A stretch of DNA of 64,000 bases from Bacteroidaceae bacterium. GTDB lineage: Bacteria; Bacteroidota; Bacteroidia; Bacteroidales; Bacteroidaceae. Below, one piece after another: positions 53,962-63,630 of this stretch (positions within the stretch are counted from its first letter, which is position 1; every line of letters starts with the position of its first letter). A model generated the notes under the pieces. That model had not been told where the DNA came from and made no database searches. It saw nothing but the letters and a program-made list of their open reading frames with translations. The stretch is taken from assembly GCA_017451645.1 (NCBI GenBank), contig JAFTNZ010000008.1:1-64000 (forward strand), read 5' to 3'. The position numbers were made by a program, and so were the translations under genes.

Positions 53962-55357
53962 CGAGCATGAAGGCAAAGGCGGCATCGTGTTCGTTGGGGA
54001 TGTCTCCGTCGAGGATGGCATCCTTGATGGCGGTCTTCAGTGTACCGATTTCACGGCAAGGTGAGAGGCCGAACACCTCCATGATTTCCTCGCCGGTGAC
54101 GGGTGGCTGGAACTGGCGGATGCGGTCGCGCTCCTCCAGGTCGATGAGTTTCTGACGCACCATCTTGAAGTTGTCGAGGAAGCGTTGCTTGCGCTCGGCA
54201 TTCTTCGAGGTGATGTCCGCTTCGCAGAGCAGCATCAGGTCGTCAATGTCGTCGCCCGCCTCAAAGAGCAGACGGCGCACGGCACTGTCCGTCACAATGT
54301 CGTCGGCTATCACGATGGGACGCATGTGCAGCCCCACGAGCTTCTGTACGTACTTCATCTTCTCGTTCATCGGCAACTTCATGCGGCGGAAGATGTTCGG
54401 TATCATCTTTTCGCCCAGGTAGTTGTGGTTGTGGAATGTCCACCCTATGCGTGGTTCCCATCGCTTCGAGCGCGGTTTGCCTATGTCGTGCAGGATAGCG
54501 GCCCAACGTAGCCACAGGTTGTCGGTCTGTTTGGCCACATTGTCCAGCACCTCCAACGTATGGTAGAAGTTGTCCTTATGTGCCCGTCCGTTCATTGTCT
54601 CTACTCCTTGCAGAGCCGCCATTTCGGGGAAGATGAGTGCCAACAGGCCGCTCCGCTCCAGGTCGATGAATCCTTTCGAGGGGATGGGCGAGGCCACAAT
54701 CTTGTTCAACTCATCGGCAATGCGTTCCTTGGAGATGATTTCGATGCGCTCCTTGTTGCGGCAGAGCGATTCGAACGTCTCGTCGTCGATATAGAAGTTC
54801 AACTGTGTGGCAAAGCGTATGCATCGCATCATGCGCAGGGGGTCGTCGCTGAAGGTGATGTCCGGGTCAAGCGGTGTGCGTATGGTCTTTTCCCACAGGT
54901 CGTCCATACCGCCGAAGGGGTCCACCAGCTCGCCAAAGCGTGCCTTGTTCAGGCAGATGGCCAAGGCATTGATGGTGAAGTCGCGCCGGTTCTGGTCGTC
55001 CTCCAGTGTGCCGTCCTCCACAATGGGTTTGCGTGAGTCGCGTTGGTACGACTCCTTGCGTGCCCCCACAAACTCCACTTCCGTTTGGTGAAACTTCACC
55101 TGTGCCGTGCCAAAGTTCTTGAATACAGACAGGTGCGCTTTCCGTCCCAACCGTTTGGCCAAGGCTTCGGCCAGCGCAATGCCACTGCCCACCACCACCA
55201 CGTCGATGTCCTTCGACGGGCGTTCCAAAAAAATGTCGCGCACATATCCGCCCACCACATAGCACTCCACGCCCAGTTCATCGGCCGTTTCGGATATCTG
55301 GTGGAATATCTTGTCAGAGAGTCTCTCTTTCAGTTCTTCTTGTGTCAGTTCTATCAT
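53924..55357 (-). CDS. CCA tRNA nucleotidyltransferase / poly(A) polymerase family, HD domain
   Basis: A 477-aa enzyme that repairs or adds the CCA end of tRNA. The nucleotidyltransferase domain has [26 protein letters not shown] (GGxVRD and the metal DxD as DID), ARKESY and [10 protein letters not shown]; the C-terminal half has an HD domain with HDIGKP (about 293-298). The start is ATG 55357 (MIELTQEEL); the reading from 55459 is longer than the family and includes the promoter region, where minus-strand TATCTTCG lies near 55383. The last codons are duplicated at 50619. Confidence 0.9.
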   Translation of the reverse strand: MIELTQEELKERLSDKIFHQISETADELGVECYVVGGYVRDIFLERPSKDIDVVVVGSGIALAEALAKRLGRKAHLSVFKNFGTAQVKFHQTEVEFVGARKESYQRDSRKPIVEDGTLEDDQNRRDFTINALAICLNKARFGELVDPFGGMDDLWEKTIRTPLDPDITFSDDPLRMMRCIRFATQLNFYIDDETFESLCRNKERIEIISKERIADELNKIVASPIPSKGFIDLERSGLLALIFPEMAALQGVETMNGRAHKDNFYHTLEVLDNVAKQTDNLWLRWAAILHDIGKPRSKRWEPRIGWTFHNHNYLGEKMIPNIFRRMKLPMNEKMKYVQKLVGLHMRPIVIADDIVTDSAVRRLLFEAGDDIDDLMLLCEADITSKNAERKQRFLDNFKMVRQKLIDLEERDRIRQFQPPVTGEEIMEVFGLSPCREIGTLKTAIKDAILDGDIPNEHDAAFAFMLEKAKKMGLERVK

Positions 55358-55753
55358 TCCGTTGTCTTGAATTGTGGCGCGAAGATAGTGCAAATCAAGC
55401 GAAGGACAAAACAAACGTGGGTTTATTTTGAATTCAGCGAAACAGGGCTTATAATTCAAGATCCTGCATACAATTCGAAATTAGTGTCATTTGGTGACAG
55501 AAATTTCGAGTAGATTGGATGATTCTGCTATATTTCTGAACGAAAAACACTTTTGAAGAAGTATAAAGTATGTAAAACCGACGCCGCTGATATGGCAACA
55601 TATGTTCGTTGGCCCCTGAACATATGTTCATTTTTTTAGCCCTATTTCTTGACACTGCGTGTATGATTCCCATATGTCTATAAAACATATATACTCCGGC
55701 TGGAATATGACCTATAAAGTAGTTGACGTCTGATTCAAAGCCCCCTACTTTCA
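55358..55753. other. Intergenic region
   Basis: 396 bp without a convincing gene. It includes the promoter of the nucleotidyltransferase gene on the minus strand and an AT-rich stretch with AACATATGTTC near 55598 and 55617, which is seen twice (ACATATGTTCGTT and ACATATGTTCATT). No further feature is evident. Confidence 0.5.
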
Positions 55754-58582
55754 TCAATTCATGTGAGTCTTCTTGTAGAGGGTGGGGGTGATGTTGTAAT
55801 AGAGTTTGAATGCACGTGTAAAGTTTGAATTTTCATCATATCCACATTTTTGTGCAACTTCGGCTATGGGATAATTCTTGTCTGAGTCAAGCAACTGTTT
55901 GGCTCTCACCATTCTCACTTTCAAGATATATTTGGATATGTTTTCACCGGTGATGGCATTGATTCGCCTGTTCAGCTGTTTGGGGGTGATGTAAAGTGCT
56001 GTGGCGATGTCGTTGATGCTTATCCGTTGCCGCGTCATCTGATTGTAGATGATGTCCACCACATTACTCATGAACTGCTGATCCTGGTTAGAGGGCATCA
56101 GGGTGTTTCCTTCTTCAATCATCGAATTTCTCACGTAGTTCTCCTGCATGACCTTGCATCTTTTGAGTAGTGATTGGATGGTGATGTTGAGTTCCTCTTC
56201 GCTGAATGGTTTGCAGAGATAGGCATCAGCTCCGGCTTTCAGCCCTTCCAGACGGTCTTCCTCTGATGTCTTGGCACTGATGATGACGACAGGGATTCGT
56301 CCCAAAGTTTCAGATTGGCGTATATGCCGGCACATTTCGAGTCCGTCCATCTCCGGCATCATAATGTCTGTAACAATGATGTCGGGCATTATTTCAAACG
56401 CTTTGTCAAGTCCTTCCTTGCCGTTTCGTGCAAAATAAAAGTTGGTGTTGGAGACGATGGTGCCGATGAAGCGTGCGATGTCGTGATTGTCTTCAACCAG
56501 CAGTATTCTTGGCTTGTCGTTTTCGTTCTCCTCTTCATTGGAGAAGGTCTCCTCTTGATCCGGGAATGCATTTTCCATGTCTGCCTTCAGAGTGTTCTTT
56601 TCCCATTCTCCTCCTTTTTGATATATTGGTAGGTTGACGATGAATTCGCTTCCCTTTTCGGGATTGCTTTTTACTTTGATATGTCCGTTCATGGCTTCTA
56701 CCAATTGTTTGGTCAGCGAGAGCCCCACTCCTGAGCCGCCTTTATTCCTTCCATTGTCTCCTTGGTAGAATGCGTTGAATATGAATGGCAAGTCCTTGGC
56801 TGAGATTCCACATCCGTCATCATAGACACTGATAATCAGCCAGTCCCTTTCTTCATATACTCTGATGCATACGTTGCCGTTTGTGCGGGCAAATTTGACC
56901 GCATTGGAAATCAGGTTGCTCATTATCTTTGTCAGATAGTCGGGCACAAAGTCCATTTCTATTTCTCTGGCTTGCGGAATGAATACCAGTTTGACCTCTT
57001 TTCTGCTTGCCAGCTCATTGGCGTAGTCGATGATGGGGTAGAGATACCCGATGATGTCCCCTCGCTTATAGTTGATGGGGGCATGAGGACTTTTGGCTTT
57101 GGCTATTTCCAGTATTTGGTTGATGAGCAATAACATGTTTTTCCCCTGACGTACAATCATCTTGCCCATCGATGGCCAATCATATTCGTTGTCATTGGAT
57201 GCCACGGCATGTTTCTGTATCTTTTCTCCCAATCCGATGATGACGGTCAATGGAGTCCGGAATTCGTGGGTGATGTTGGTGAAAAAGGATGTGTGTACAT
57301 GGTCCAACTCTTTGAGTAGTTGTTTCTCCTTTTCTTTCATCTTCAGCGAATTGCGCATCTGAATAATGATGATTACCGATAGTAGGATGATGACACACAT
57401 CGCTATGGAGAGGGAGTGGCGTATATCTTTCTCTTTTTTATAGTCGGCTTGGATAGAGTCTATCTCTTTTTGCCGGCGTTCGTACTCGTATCTGACCCGC
57501 TCGTTCTGTAGGGCCATCACTTTTTCCATATTGGCAATGCTGTCGTGGTAAATCCGGCTTTGCTGATAGGCATCCAACGCTTTGCCCGCGTTGCCTTGTT
57601 CTTTATAGATTTGATAGTATAATGTGTAGATGTCGGCCAAATGATCCATGGCATGTCCCTCTGTGGCTCCGTTCAAGGCAATCTCCAACAAATCTGTAGC
57701 TTGGGTGTAAGCCTCCTGCCTCACATATACGCGGGCGAGTGACAGACAAGAGTTAAGCCAATGCCATGTGTCAATCTTGTCCTTCATTTGATAAGCTTTT
57801 TCATATTCTTTGATGGCATGCATTGTGTCCCCCTCTTTCATATAAAGGTCGCCGAAGTGTCCGTAACAGAGAGCGATTCCCAAGTCGGATTGTGCTTCTT
57901 GGTTTTTCTCCAACGAAAGATTGTAATAGACCCAAGCGGAATCTGTCATCCCTTTCCTTTCGTATATGGCTCCCAAGTTGGCATAATTGATGGCTTGTCC
58001 GAGGGCACTTTGCAGAGCCTGTTCACCGGCTAACGCTGCTCGGAATACAGAGTCGGCTGTGGTGTCGTCTCCCATACGCAGGCTGATGTTACCGATTCCG
58101 TTCAGTGAAACTACCCGGTTTTTTCGGGCTGTATAGCTCTCTTTGTCGCTGTATGTTTCGCACAACCTCAGGGCATGATAGTGGTATTTGCCTGCTTCGT
58201 CCAGCATACTCATTCTCCGATGGTTGGTGCCGATGTTGTTCAATGCTTGAATGATGCTGTTTGTATCAGCCAGTTGCACGGCAATGTCGCACTCCTTGTT
58301 GTGGGCGTCAATGGCTTTTACAAATTGATTCCGTTCTCTGTATCTGCGTCCCAATTGCCTCCATGCTATCATTTCCCCTTCCAAATAATGCTCTTTTTGA
58401 TATTTCTTGATCCATAAGGTCAGACTGTCCGGTTCACTGACAAGGTTCAAGAGGCTGTCGGTTGTCTTTTTGGCTGTAGCACCATTGTCCTCTATAGATG
58501 AATTTGTAGTGCAGGACGTAATCCATAGGTACGATACCCACGATGCGATAGCTAATAACAGTACAGATGTTACGGATTTCAT
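55754..58582 (-). CDS. TPR-type hybrid two-component regulator (kinase, receiver, AraC)
   Basis: A 942-aa single-protein signalling system. N-terminal signal or lipoprotein-like peptide (Cys24), TPR-rich sensor region (about 100-350), membrane helix (393-409), coiled linker, histidine kinase with His439 in FFTNITHEFRTP, ATPase boxes (SNLISNAVKFA; YDDGCGI; GGSGVGLSLTKQL), receiver domain with Asp739 in VTDIMMPEMDG (about 691-810), and AraC DNA-binding domain (about 853-940). Classical Bacteroides HTCS use beta-propeller sensors; here TPRs replace them. The promoter is at 58619 and the divergent target starts at 58921. Confidence 0.93.
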   Translation of the reverse strand: MKSVTSVLLLAIASWVSYLWITSCTTNSSIEDNGATAKKTTDSLLNLVSEPDSLTLWIKKYQKEHYLEGEMIAWRQLGRRYRERNQFVKAIDAHNKECDIAVQLADTNSIIQALNNIGTNHRRMSMLDEAGKYHYHALRLCETYSDKESYTARKNRVVSLNGIGNISLRMGDDTTADSVFRAALAGEQALQSALGQAINYANLGAIYERKGMTDSAWVYYNLSLEKNQEAQSDLGIALCYGHFGDLYMKEGDTMHAIKEYEKAYQMKDKIDTWHWLNSCLSLARVYVRQEAYTQATDLLEIALNGATEGHAMDHLADIYTLYYQIYKEQGNAGKALDAYQQSRIYHDSIANMEKVMALQNERVRYEYERRQKEIDSIQADYKKEKDIRHSLSIAMCVIILLSVIIIIQMRNSLKMKEKEKQLLKELDHVHTSFFTNITHEFRTPLTVIIGLGEKIQKHAVASNDNEYDWPSMGKMIVRQGKNMLLLINQILEIAKAKSPHAPINYKRGDIIGYLYPIIDYANELASRKEVKLVFIPQAREIEMDFVPDYLTKIMSNLISNAVKFARTNGNVCIRVYEERDWLIISVYDDGCGISAKDLPFIFNAFYQGDNGRNKGGSGVGLSLTKQLVEAMNGHIKVKSNPEKGSEFIVNLPIYQKGGEWEKNTLKADMENAFPDQEETFSNEEENENDKPRILLVEDNHDIARFIGTIVSNTNFYFARNGKEGLDKAFEIMPDIIVTDIMMPEMDGLEMCRHIRQSETLGRIPVVIISAKTSEEDRLEGLKAGADAYLCKPFSEEELNITIQSLLKRCKVMQENYVRNSMIEEGNTLMPSNQDQQFMSNVVDIIYNQMTRQRISINDIATALYITPKQLNRRINAITGENISKYILKVRMVRAKQLLDSDKNYPIAEVAQKCGYDENSNFTRAFKLYYNITPTLYKKTHMN

Positions 58583-58618
58583 TTGTAAGTTGATGATAAG
58601 TCAATTATGATTACATTG

Positions 58619-58626
58619 CAAATATA
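58619..58626 (-). promoter_or_regulatory. Promoter -7 box of the hybrid regulator
   Basis: Minus-strand TATATTTG fits TAnnTTTG, giving a leader of about 30 nt before the start codon at 58582. Confidence 0.55.
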
Positions 58627-58668
58627 GAAATAAATTAAGAAATAATGAAATTATAAGAAGCGATTTTA

Positions 58669-58698
58669 TTTATCATTCGTTTTCGTCTATTTATCATT
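58669..58698 (-). promoter_or_regulatory. Direct-repeat operator facing the regulator gene
   Basis: TTTATCATT occurs at 58669-58677 and 58690-58698 (start to start 21 bp). On the minus strand these read AATGATAAA, oriented towards the regulator's own promoter. Confidence 0.6.
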
Positions 58699-58777
58699 AT
58701 ATATTACTGGTGTCTAATATCTTATCTTGTAAATAATGTCCTTTGAAGATAAATTTGGAACTGCTGTTTTGTCCTTA

Positions 58778-58807
58778 AATGATAAAACTTTGGCGATAAA
58801 TGATAAA
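58778..58807 (+). promoter_or_regulatory. Direct-repeat operator facing the secreted-protein gene
   Basis: AATGATAAA occurs at 58778-58786 and 58799-58807 (21 bp apart), ending 21 bp before the -7 box at 58829. The spacing is two helical turns, typical for AraC-type activators. Confidence 0.65.
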
Positions 58808-58828
58808 CTGTTTTAAACGCCTGTTAGC

Positions 58829-58836
58829 TACTTTTG
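58829..58836 (+). promoter_or_regulatory. Promoter -7 box for the 955-aa secreted protein gene
   Basis: TACTTTTG; the leader would be about 80 nt. No good -33 TTTG is seen, which fits an activator-dependent promoter. Confidence 0.6.
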
Positions 58837-58920
58837 CATTGTGTTAAAGTGTGGAAGGATGGTTCCCTGAATGCTATTACATATTCAAACGGAGATGGAA
58901 TTAACATTTAATTTATAGAT

Positions 58921-61788
58921 ATGCTTATGAAAAAACTATTAAGTATGATGTTCCTGATGCTGTTCTGTGTGGCAGCATGGGCGCAAGAATGGATGGATCC
59001 GGGAGAGAATGCTTACAACAGTAGTACACCGGTGTTTGTGCAAGTGAATCTGAATGGAGTAGAGCAACAAAAGATAGAAGTTGCCGCTTTCATTGACGGT
59101 GAATGCCGTGCTGTGGCTTATGGCGCTGAAGTGACGGCAGGTAATATGCAGCTTTTCCAACTCCGTGTGTGGGGCGACCAAACGGATGATTTGGACAAGA
59201 CCATTACGTTCAAGGTCAGGGATGAAAATGGTATAGTCTATCGCCTGACCAAGACCATCCCTTTTACCGGAGAGACTTACAGTCCGATACCGCTGGTGCT
59301 CAACATTGACCGGCCGACGGGCATCTCTCTTCCGGAAAACCTGGAAATTACCACCACGTTGCCAGGTACATACGATTTGAGTGAGCACATCCAGTTTACT
59401 TATGGAGCACTTGAAGCTACTTTTGAGTACGAGCCATTGAACGAATCGGTAATCGAGACGGAGTTGGCTTATGAATGGGATTTTTCCAATTCATCAAGCT
59501 ACTTTACTGTTGATGGAAAGAATGTACTTACAGCTCTTCAAGAAACAGAAGCTCCAATGTATTTGGGCCTTACAGTGTCAGCAGTATTAGAGTCTGGCCC
59601 ATTTGCAATGGCTGGGGGATATACCAATGTGATGATAACAGTGCCTCAAGTTGCTGTAGAAAGCATCACCTGTTCTCCCGAATATTTCACTATTGACATT
59701 TCTCAGAATCTGACTGAGTTGGAGGAACTGAAGAGTGCCATCACTGTATTGCCAGCTGATGCTACCAATAAAGAATATGTTTTGGTGCCTGCCGATGACT
59801 TGACGACTTCTGAATACAACAACGGGTTCTTCAACAATCCGGGAACTTATTCTATAAAAGTGGTTTCTATGGCCGACAGAAACATCTACACCACCATCCA
59901 AGTGGAGGTGACTGTGGCTGTCCAGCGCATTTCGCTGAATACCCCGTCATCGACTATCTATGCCGTTGTCGGTGAAAATATTTATGATTTGATTAAGGAT
60001 GATGTGACGGTTTACCCCGAAAATGCCACCAATCCGGGCTTCCATCTTGACATACCGGCTGAGGCATCCGATGCTATCAGAGACAACGTGGCTTATATGC
60101 CGGGTGAATATACTATCTATGTAGCTGCGGATGAGAACGACGAGATCAAGTCTGAGGCTATAAATTTGGTGATTATGAAGCTTCAGGCTCCCGAAACGTT
60201 GGAGATGGAAGTCGGTGAGAACTTCAACACCTTGCTTGAGGGTGAGGTTAATGTCCTTCCTCAGGGAACCTACACGATTAATCCTATAGAGGCTGACGGT
60301 GCCGCTTTTGCCGATGGTATGGCCATGCAAGCCGGAACATATACGTTGGTTGTCACCTGCGGTGAATGCCCCCGAGCAACAGCTGAAATCAAAGTTACCG
60401 TGAAAAAGCCTGTAGTCATTACATACCCCGCTTCGCTGACTATCTCCAAACTCAAGGATACGGAGTTGGAACTGACCATCACGGAAGGTGCTGAAAGTTT
60501 TGATCCTGAATTGCTGGACATCTGGATTGAAGGAGAAACTGCAGGGGTCTTGCCTATGCCTACTATAGAAGAAGTGGAAGGCAGCAACGGCTTGAAATGG
60601 AACATCCGTGGATATGCAGTAGGAAGATATTACGCGTATATTACTTACAACGAAAAACTGATGGACAATGACGAAGGTTATGCAGAATTGTCGTTGGCTC
60701 TCCCCGCAGAAATACCCTTTAATCCTGACGGTTGGGATTGGATTTACTCTCCGTCGAATATAAATTTTGATGACCTGACTTGGCTGGACGATGATGCAGG
60801 CAACCGCGTCATCGAGATCCGTTCGCAGACAGCCTTGCTCTACAACGATGAAACATTGGGTATCTTCGGCTCATTGTATGGGCTTACTCCTGCCGATGGC
60901 ATGTATAAGATTAAGGCCGATTATACGGATGCTGACAAAGCTGTGATAATAGACCTTAGTGGTGATTGCACCTGGGAACGCTATCCGAATAAAGCGATCT
61001 TCAAAGGTTACAACTGGATAGGCTATCCCAACGAGTGGACCATGACCGTGGCCGACCTCAATACCTTGGAAAGAAATGCACCTTATGACGGTGACCAGAT
61101 TATCGGCAAGACCGGTTTTGCTGAATATGATGCTTCCACGGGTGAATGGGTCGGCTCTGAGGGCTTTGAATTCCAGGTAGGTAAGGGTTACCTCTACTAT
61201 TGCACAGGCGAAAATGGTCTTCTTGACGGCTTCTCATTTGACTTTACCCCTGAAGTTGGTTCAGGAGAGGTGACACCTCCTCTGGGACAGAGTGTGGCTT
61301 TGAACACTCAAAAGACCACTGCCGAGAGTGTATGGCAATACGATGCCGGACAGTTTGCCGACAACATGGCCATTGTGGCTGAGATTCCTCAGCTGGATTT
61401 CCCCGCTGACTATACCGTGGGTGCTTTCGTAGGCGATGAGTGCCGTGGGATGGGTAGAGCCGTTCTGGGTAACAAAATGATGATTAGTGTAGCCGGTAAG
61501 GCTGGTGAACGTGTCACCTTCCGTCTGTACAACGAGTTGACCGGTGAGTTCTTCGAACTTGATGAGGCCATTACCTATAGCCAACGTGCCGGTTCGCTGA
61601 AGAATCCTGTGAAACTGACATCTGATGCTATTGCTACAGGTATCGCTGAGACGATTGCACCTGATGCCACTGTTGAGGGTATCTTCGACCTCAGTGGTCG
61701 TCGTGTAGAGAATATGAATGCCGGTGGCATCTACATCATCAAGACTCTTGAGAATGGTAAGATTGTTGCCCGCAAAGTGATTAAGTAG
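58921..61788 (+). CDS. Secreted Ig-like protein with T9SS-type C-terminal tail
   Basis: A 955-aa secreted protein. Signal peptide about 1-21 (CVAAWAQ). The first module (about 35-129) contains VAAFIDGECRAVAYGAEV; a related module near 800-900 contains VGAFVGDECRGMGRAVL, so the module is duplicated. In between are Big/Ig-like repeats (VESITCSPEYFTIDI, VAVQRISLNTPSSTIYAVVG, LEMEVGENFNTLL). The end GIFDLSGRRVENMNAGGIYIIK is a T9SS type A-like sorting tail. It probably acts at the cell surface. ATG 58927 is a possible alternative start. It is the likely target of the hybrid regulator. Confidence 0.82.
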   Translation: MLMKKLLSMMFLMLFCVAAWAQEWMDPGENAYNSSTPVFVQVNLNGVEQQKIEVAAFIDGECRAVAYGAEVTAGNMQLFQLRVWGDQTDDLDKTITFKVRDENGIVYRLTKTIPFTGETYSPIPLVLNIDRPTGISLPENLEITTTLPGTYDLSEHIQFTYGALEATFEYEPLNESVIETELAYEWDFSNSSSYFTVDGKNVLTALQETEAPMYLGLTVSAVLESGPFAMAGGYTNVMITVPQVAVESITCSPEYFTIDISQNLTELEELKSAITVLPADATNKEYVLVPADDLTTSEYNNGFFNNPGTYSIKVVSMADRNIYTTIQVEVTVAVQRISLNTPSSTIYAVVGENIYDLIKDDVTVYPENATNPGFHLDIPAEASDAIRDNVAYMPGEYTIYVAADENDEIKSEAINLVIMKLQAPETLEMEVGENFNTLLEGEVNVLPQGTYTINPIEADGAAFADGMAMQAGTYTLVVTCGECPRATAEIKVTVKKPVVITYPASLTISKLKDTELELTITEGAESFDPELLDIWIEGETAGVLPMPTIEEVEGSNGLKWNIRGYAVGRYYAYITYNEKLMDNDEGYAELSLALPAEIPFNPDGWDWIYSPSNINFDDLTWLDDDAGNRVIEIRSQTALLYNDETLGIFGSLYGLTPADGMYKIKADYTDADKAVIIDLSGDCTWERYPNKAIFKGYNWIGYPNEWTMTVADLNTLERNAPYDGDQIIGKTGFAEYDASTGEWVGSEGFEFQVGKGYLYYCTGENGLLDGFSFDFTPEVGSGEVTPPLGQSVALNTQKTTAESVWQYDAGQFADNMAIVAEIPQLDFPADYTVGAFVGDECRGMGRAVLGNKMMISVAGKAGERVTFRLYNELTGEFFELDEAITYSQRAGSLKNPVKLTSDAIATGIAETIAPDATVEGIFDLSGRRVENMNAGGIYIIKTLENGKIVARKVIK

Positions 61789-61801
61789 TGATTGGATTTT
61801 T

Positions 61802-61859
61802 AGGCACGGATTACACGGATAAAGAGATAGAAGCCTTGTCATCCGTGAAATCCGTGCCT
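61802..61859. repeat. CACGGAT-type inverted repeat
   Basis: Left arm 61802-61820 (AGGCACGGATTACACGGAT) and right arm 61841-61859 match at 18 of 19 when inverted, with a 20-bp loop. Each arm contains CACGGAT twice. No T-run follows. Confidence 0.85.
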
Positions 61860-61881
61860 GAATAAATAAGTAACTTAAAAT

Positions 61882-63594
61882 ATGAAAACCATCAGACTGA
61901 AACTATTGTTGGCTGTCACGGTCATGCTGAGCGGTTCGCTATGTGCCCAAAATATATCCGAAATTGCTCAAAGCGATCCTTTGATTATCTCCGGTGCCGT
62001 GGGTACACAGAACACTTACCGCTACTCTTCTGTGGGCAATGGCTATGGCTCGCCTATGAGCAATACGGTATATGCCAACCTGAATATCAGTTTGTATGGA
62101 TTCAGCATGCCTTTTTCATTGTATTATAGCAATGATAATCTCAATTTCAACTATCCACAGATTTCTTTTAATCTCACTCCCCGTTATAAGAATTGGGTGG
62201 GACATCTCGGCCAGTCGTCCATGTCTATGAGCACTTATGTGATGAATATGTCGTTCAACGGTGTAGGCTTGGAGTACGATAGCGAGAAGATTCGCGTTGG
62301 TGCTTTCTATGGACGTTTGCGCAATGCTATCAATGGCGACCCCACCGACCCTTTTGCACGCACTCCCCAATATAAACGCATAGGATGGGGCTTTAAAGTG
62401 GGCTATGGTTCAGGCGAACATTACATAGACCTCTATCTGCTTCGGGCATACGACTGCGAAAATTCTATTGATGAACTTTGGCGCGAGCAACTCTCTCCTC
62501 AAGAGAATATTGTAGTGGGTATCAAGGGGCGTGTCACTCCTTTCAATTGGCTTTCGTTCACGGCCAATGCTGCCACTTCTGTGTTCAATTCCGATTTGCG
62601 CACTCCCAGTGTACCTGTTAAAACAGATTTTGATGATGTCTTTGATGTCAAGTACAGCTCGCTGATACGCTTTGCAGGCGACCTCAATGCCAACATCAAC
62701 ATCAAAGGGGTGAATGCCTCCGTCAGTTATCGCTTGGTGCAACCGGACTACACTTCGTTGGGTACATACTATATGTCCAATAACTATCATAGTCTGGGGG
62801 TGACGTTAGGTACCACCTTATTCAATAGAATTTCTTTGTCTGGTACCTTTTCCGGCCAGGCAGACAACCTTTCAAACGAACAACTTTATACCACCTGCGG
62901 TTATGTCTATGCGGCCAATGCCTCTACCCGTTTGGGTAACCATTTTACCCTCACTGTCGGTTACAATGGCTACCTCCAGACACAGCGTGATGGTACGTGC
63001 GTAGTCAATGATACGACCAAGGTACATCGTGTGATGTCGAGTTTTAGTGTCACTCCCTCTTATTCCTATGAAACTGAATTGTTTGGGCACAATGTCAGTC
63101 TTTCTGCCAACTTTACCGGTAACGAAGACTTGAATAAGTTTGCCACAGGTGAGAGTGATGTGAAAACCCGTGCACTCGGTCTGTCCTACAATCTTGATGT
63201 CAAGCCCATCGAAACCGATTTTACCCTTACTTACAGTCATCAAGAATCCGAGGGGTACAAGACGAAGTACTTCAGTGATGTGTTTTCAGTAGGTACCAGC
63301 CGGTCTTTCCTCAAGGAAAAGAATCTCAATCTCGCTGCCAGTGTTTCACTTTGTTACAATGAGGTAGAACGTCAGTCGAAAAGTCTGTCGGTTGGTGCTG
63401 ATATGTCAGCCAGTTTCAGCCTTAAGAAGGTACACATGTTTTCGGCAAGCGCTGCTTTCAACAAATATGGTGATGTGAATATCACTCAAACCAGAAGTAA
63501 CCTTGACTGTACCGATATTACGGTCAGTCTCAACTATACTTACACATTCACATTGCTGGCTATCAAGAACAAGGCGAAAAAGAATGAGGAATGA
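61882..63594 (+). CDS. Predicted outer membrane beta-barrel protein
   Basis: A 570-aa protein with signal peptide about 1-23 (MLSGSLCAQ). Nearly the whole length consists of alternating hydrophobic/polar strands (VYANLNISLYGFSMPFSLYYSN, WVGHLGQSSMSMSTYVMNMSFNGVGLEYD, LSLTYNLDVKPIETDFTLTYSHQE) as in large outer membrane barrels. No plug or SusC-type domain is seen. No name is assigned. It lies between the secreted protein and the partial gene at the right edge, all on the same strand, so the three probably form one functional unit. Confidence 0.65.
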   Translation: MKTIRLKLLLAVTVMLSGSLCAQNISEIAQSDPLIISGAVGTQNTYRYSSVGNGYGSPMSNTVYANLNISLYGFSMPFSLYYSNDNLNFNYPQISFNLTPRYKNWVGHLGQSSMSMSTYVMNMSFNGVGLEYDSEKIRVGAFYGRLRNAINGDPTDPFARTPQYKRIGWGFKVGYGSGEHYIDLYLLRAYDCENSIDELWREQLSPQENIVVGIKGRVTPFNWLSFTANAATSVFNSDLRTPSVPVKTDFDDVFDVKYSSLIRFAGDLNANINIKGVNASVSYRLVQPDYTSLGTYYMSNNYHSLGVTLGTTLFNRISLSGTFSGQADNLSNEQLYTTCGYVYAANASTRLGNHFTLTVGYNGYLQTQRDGTCVVNDTTKVHRVMSSFSVTPSYSYETELFGHNVSLSANFTGNEDLNKFATGESDVKTRALGLSYNLDVKPIETDFTLTYSHQESEGYKTKYFSDVFSVGTSRSFLKEKNLNLAASVSLCYNEVERQSKSLSVGADMSASFSLKKVHMFSASAAFNKYGDVNITQTRSNLDCTDITVSLNYTYTFTLLAIKNKAKKNEE

Positions 63595-63630
63595 AAAGTG
63601 AAGAATCTTGAACATTGAATATTTTGAGTT

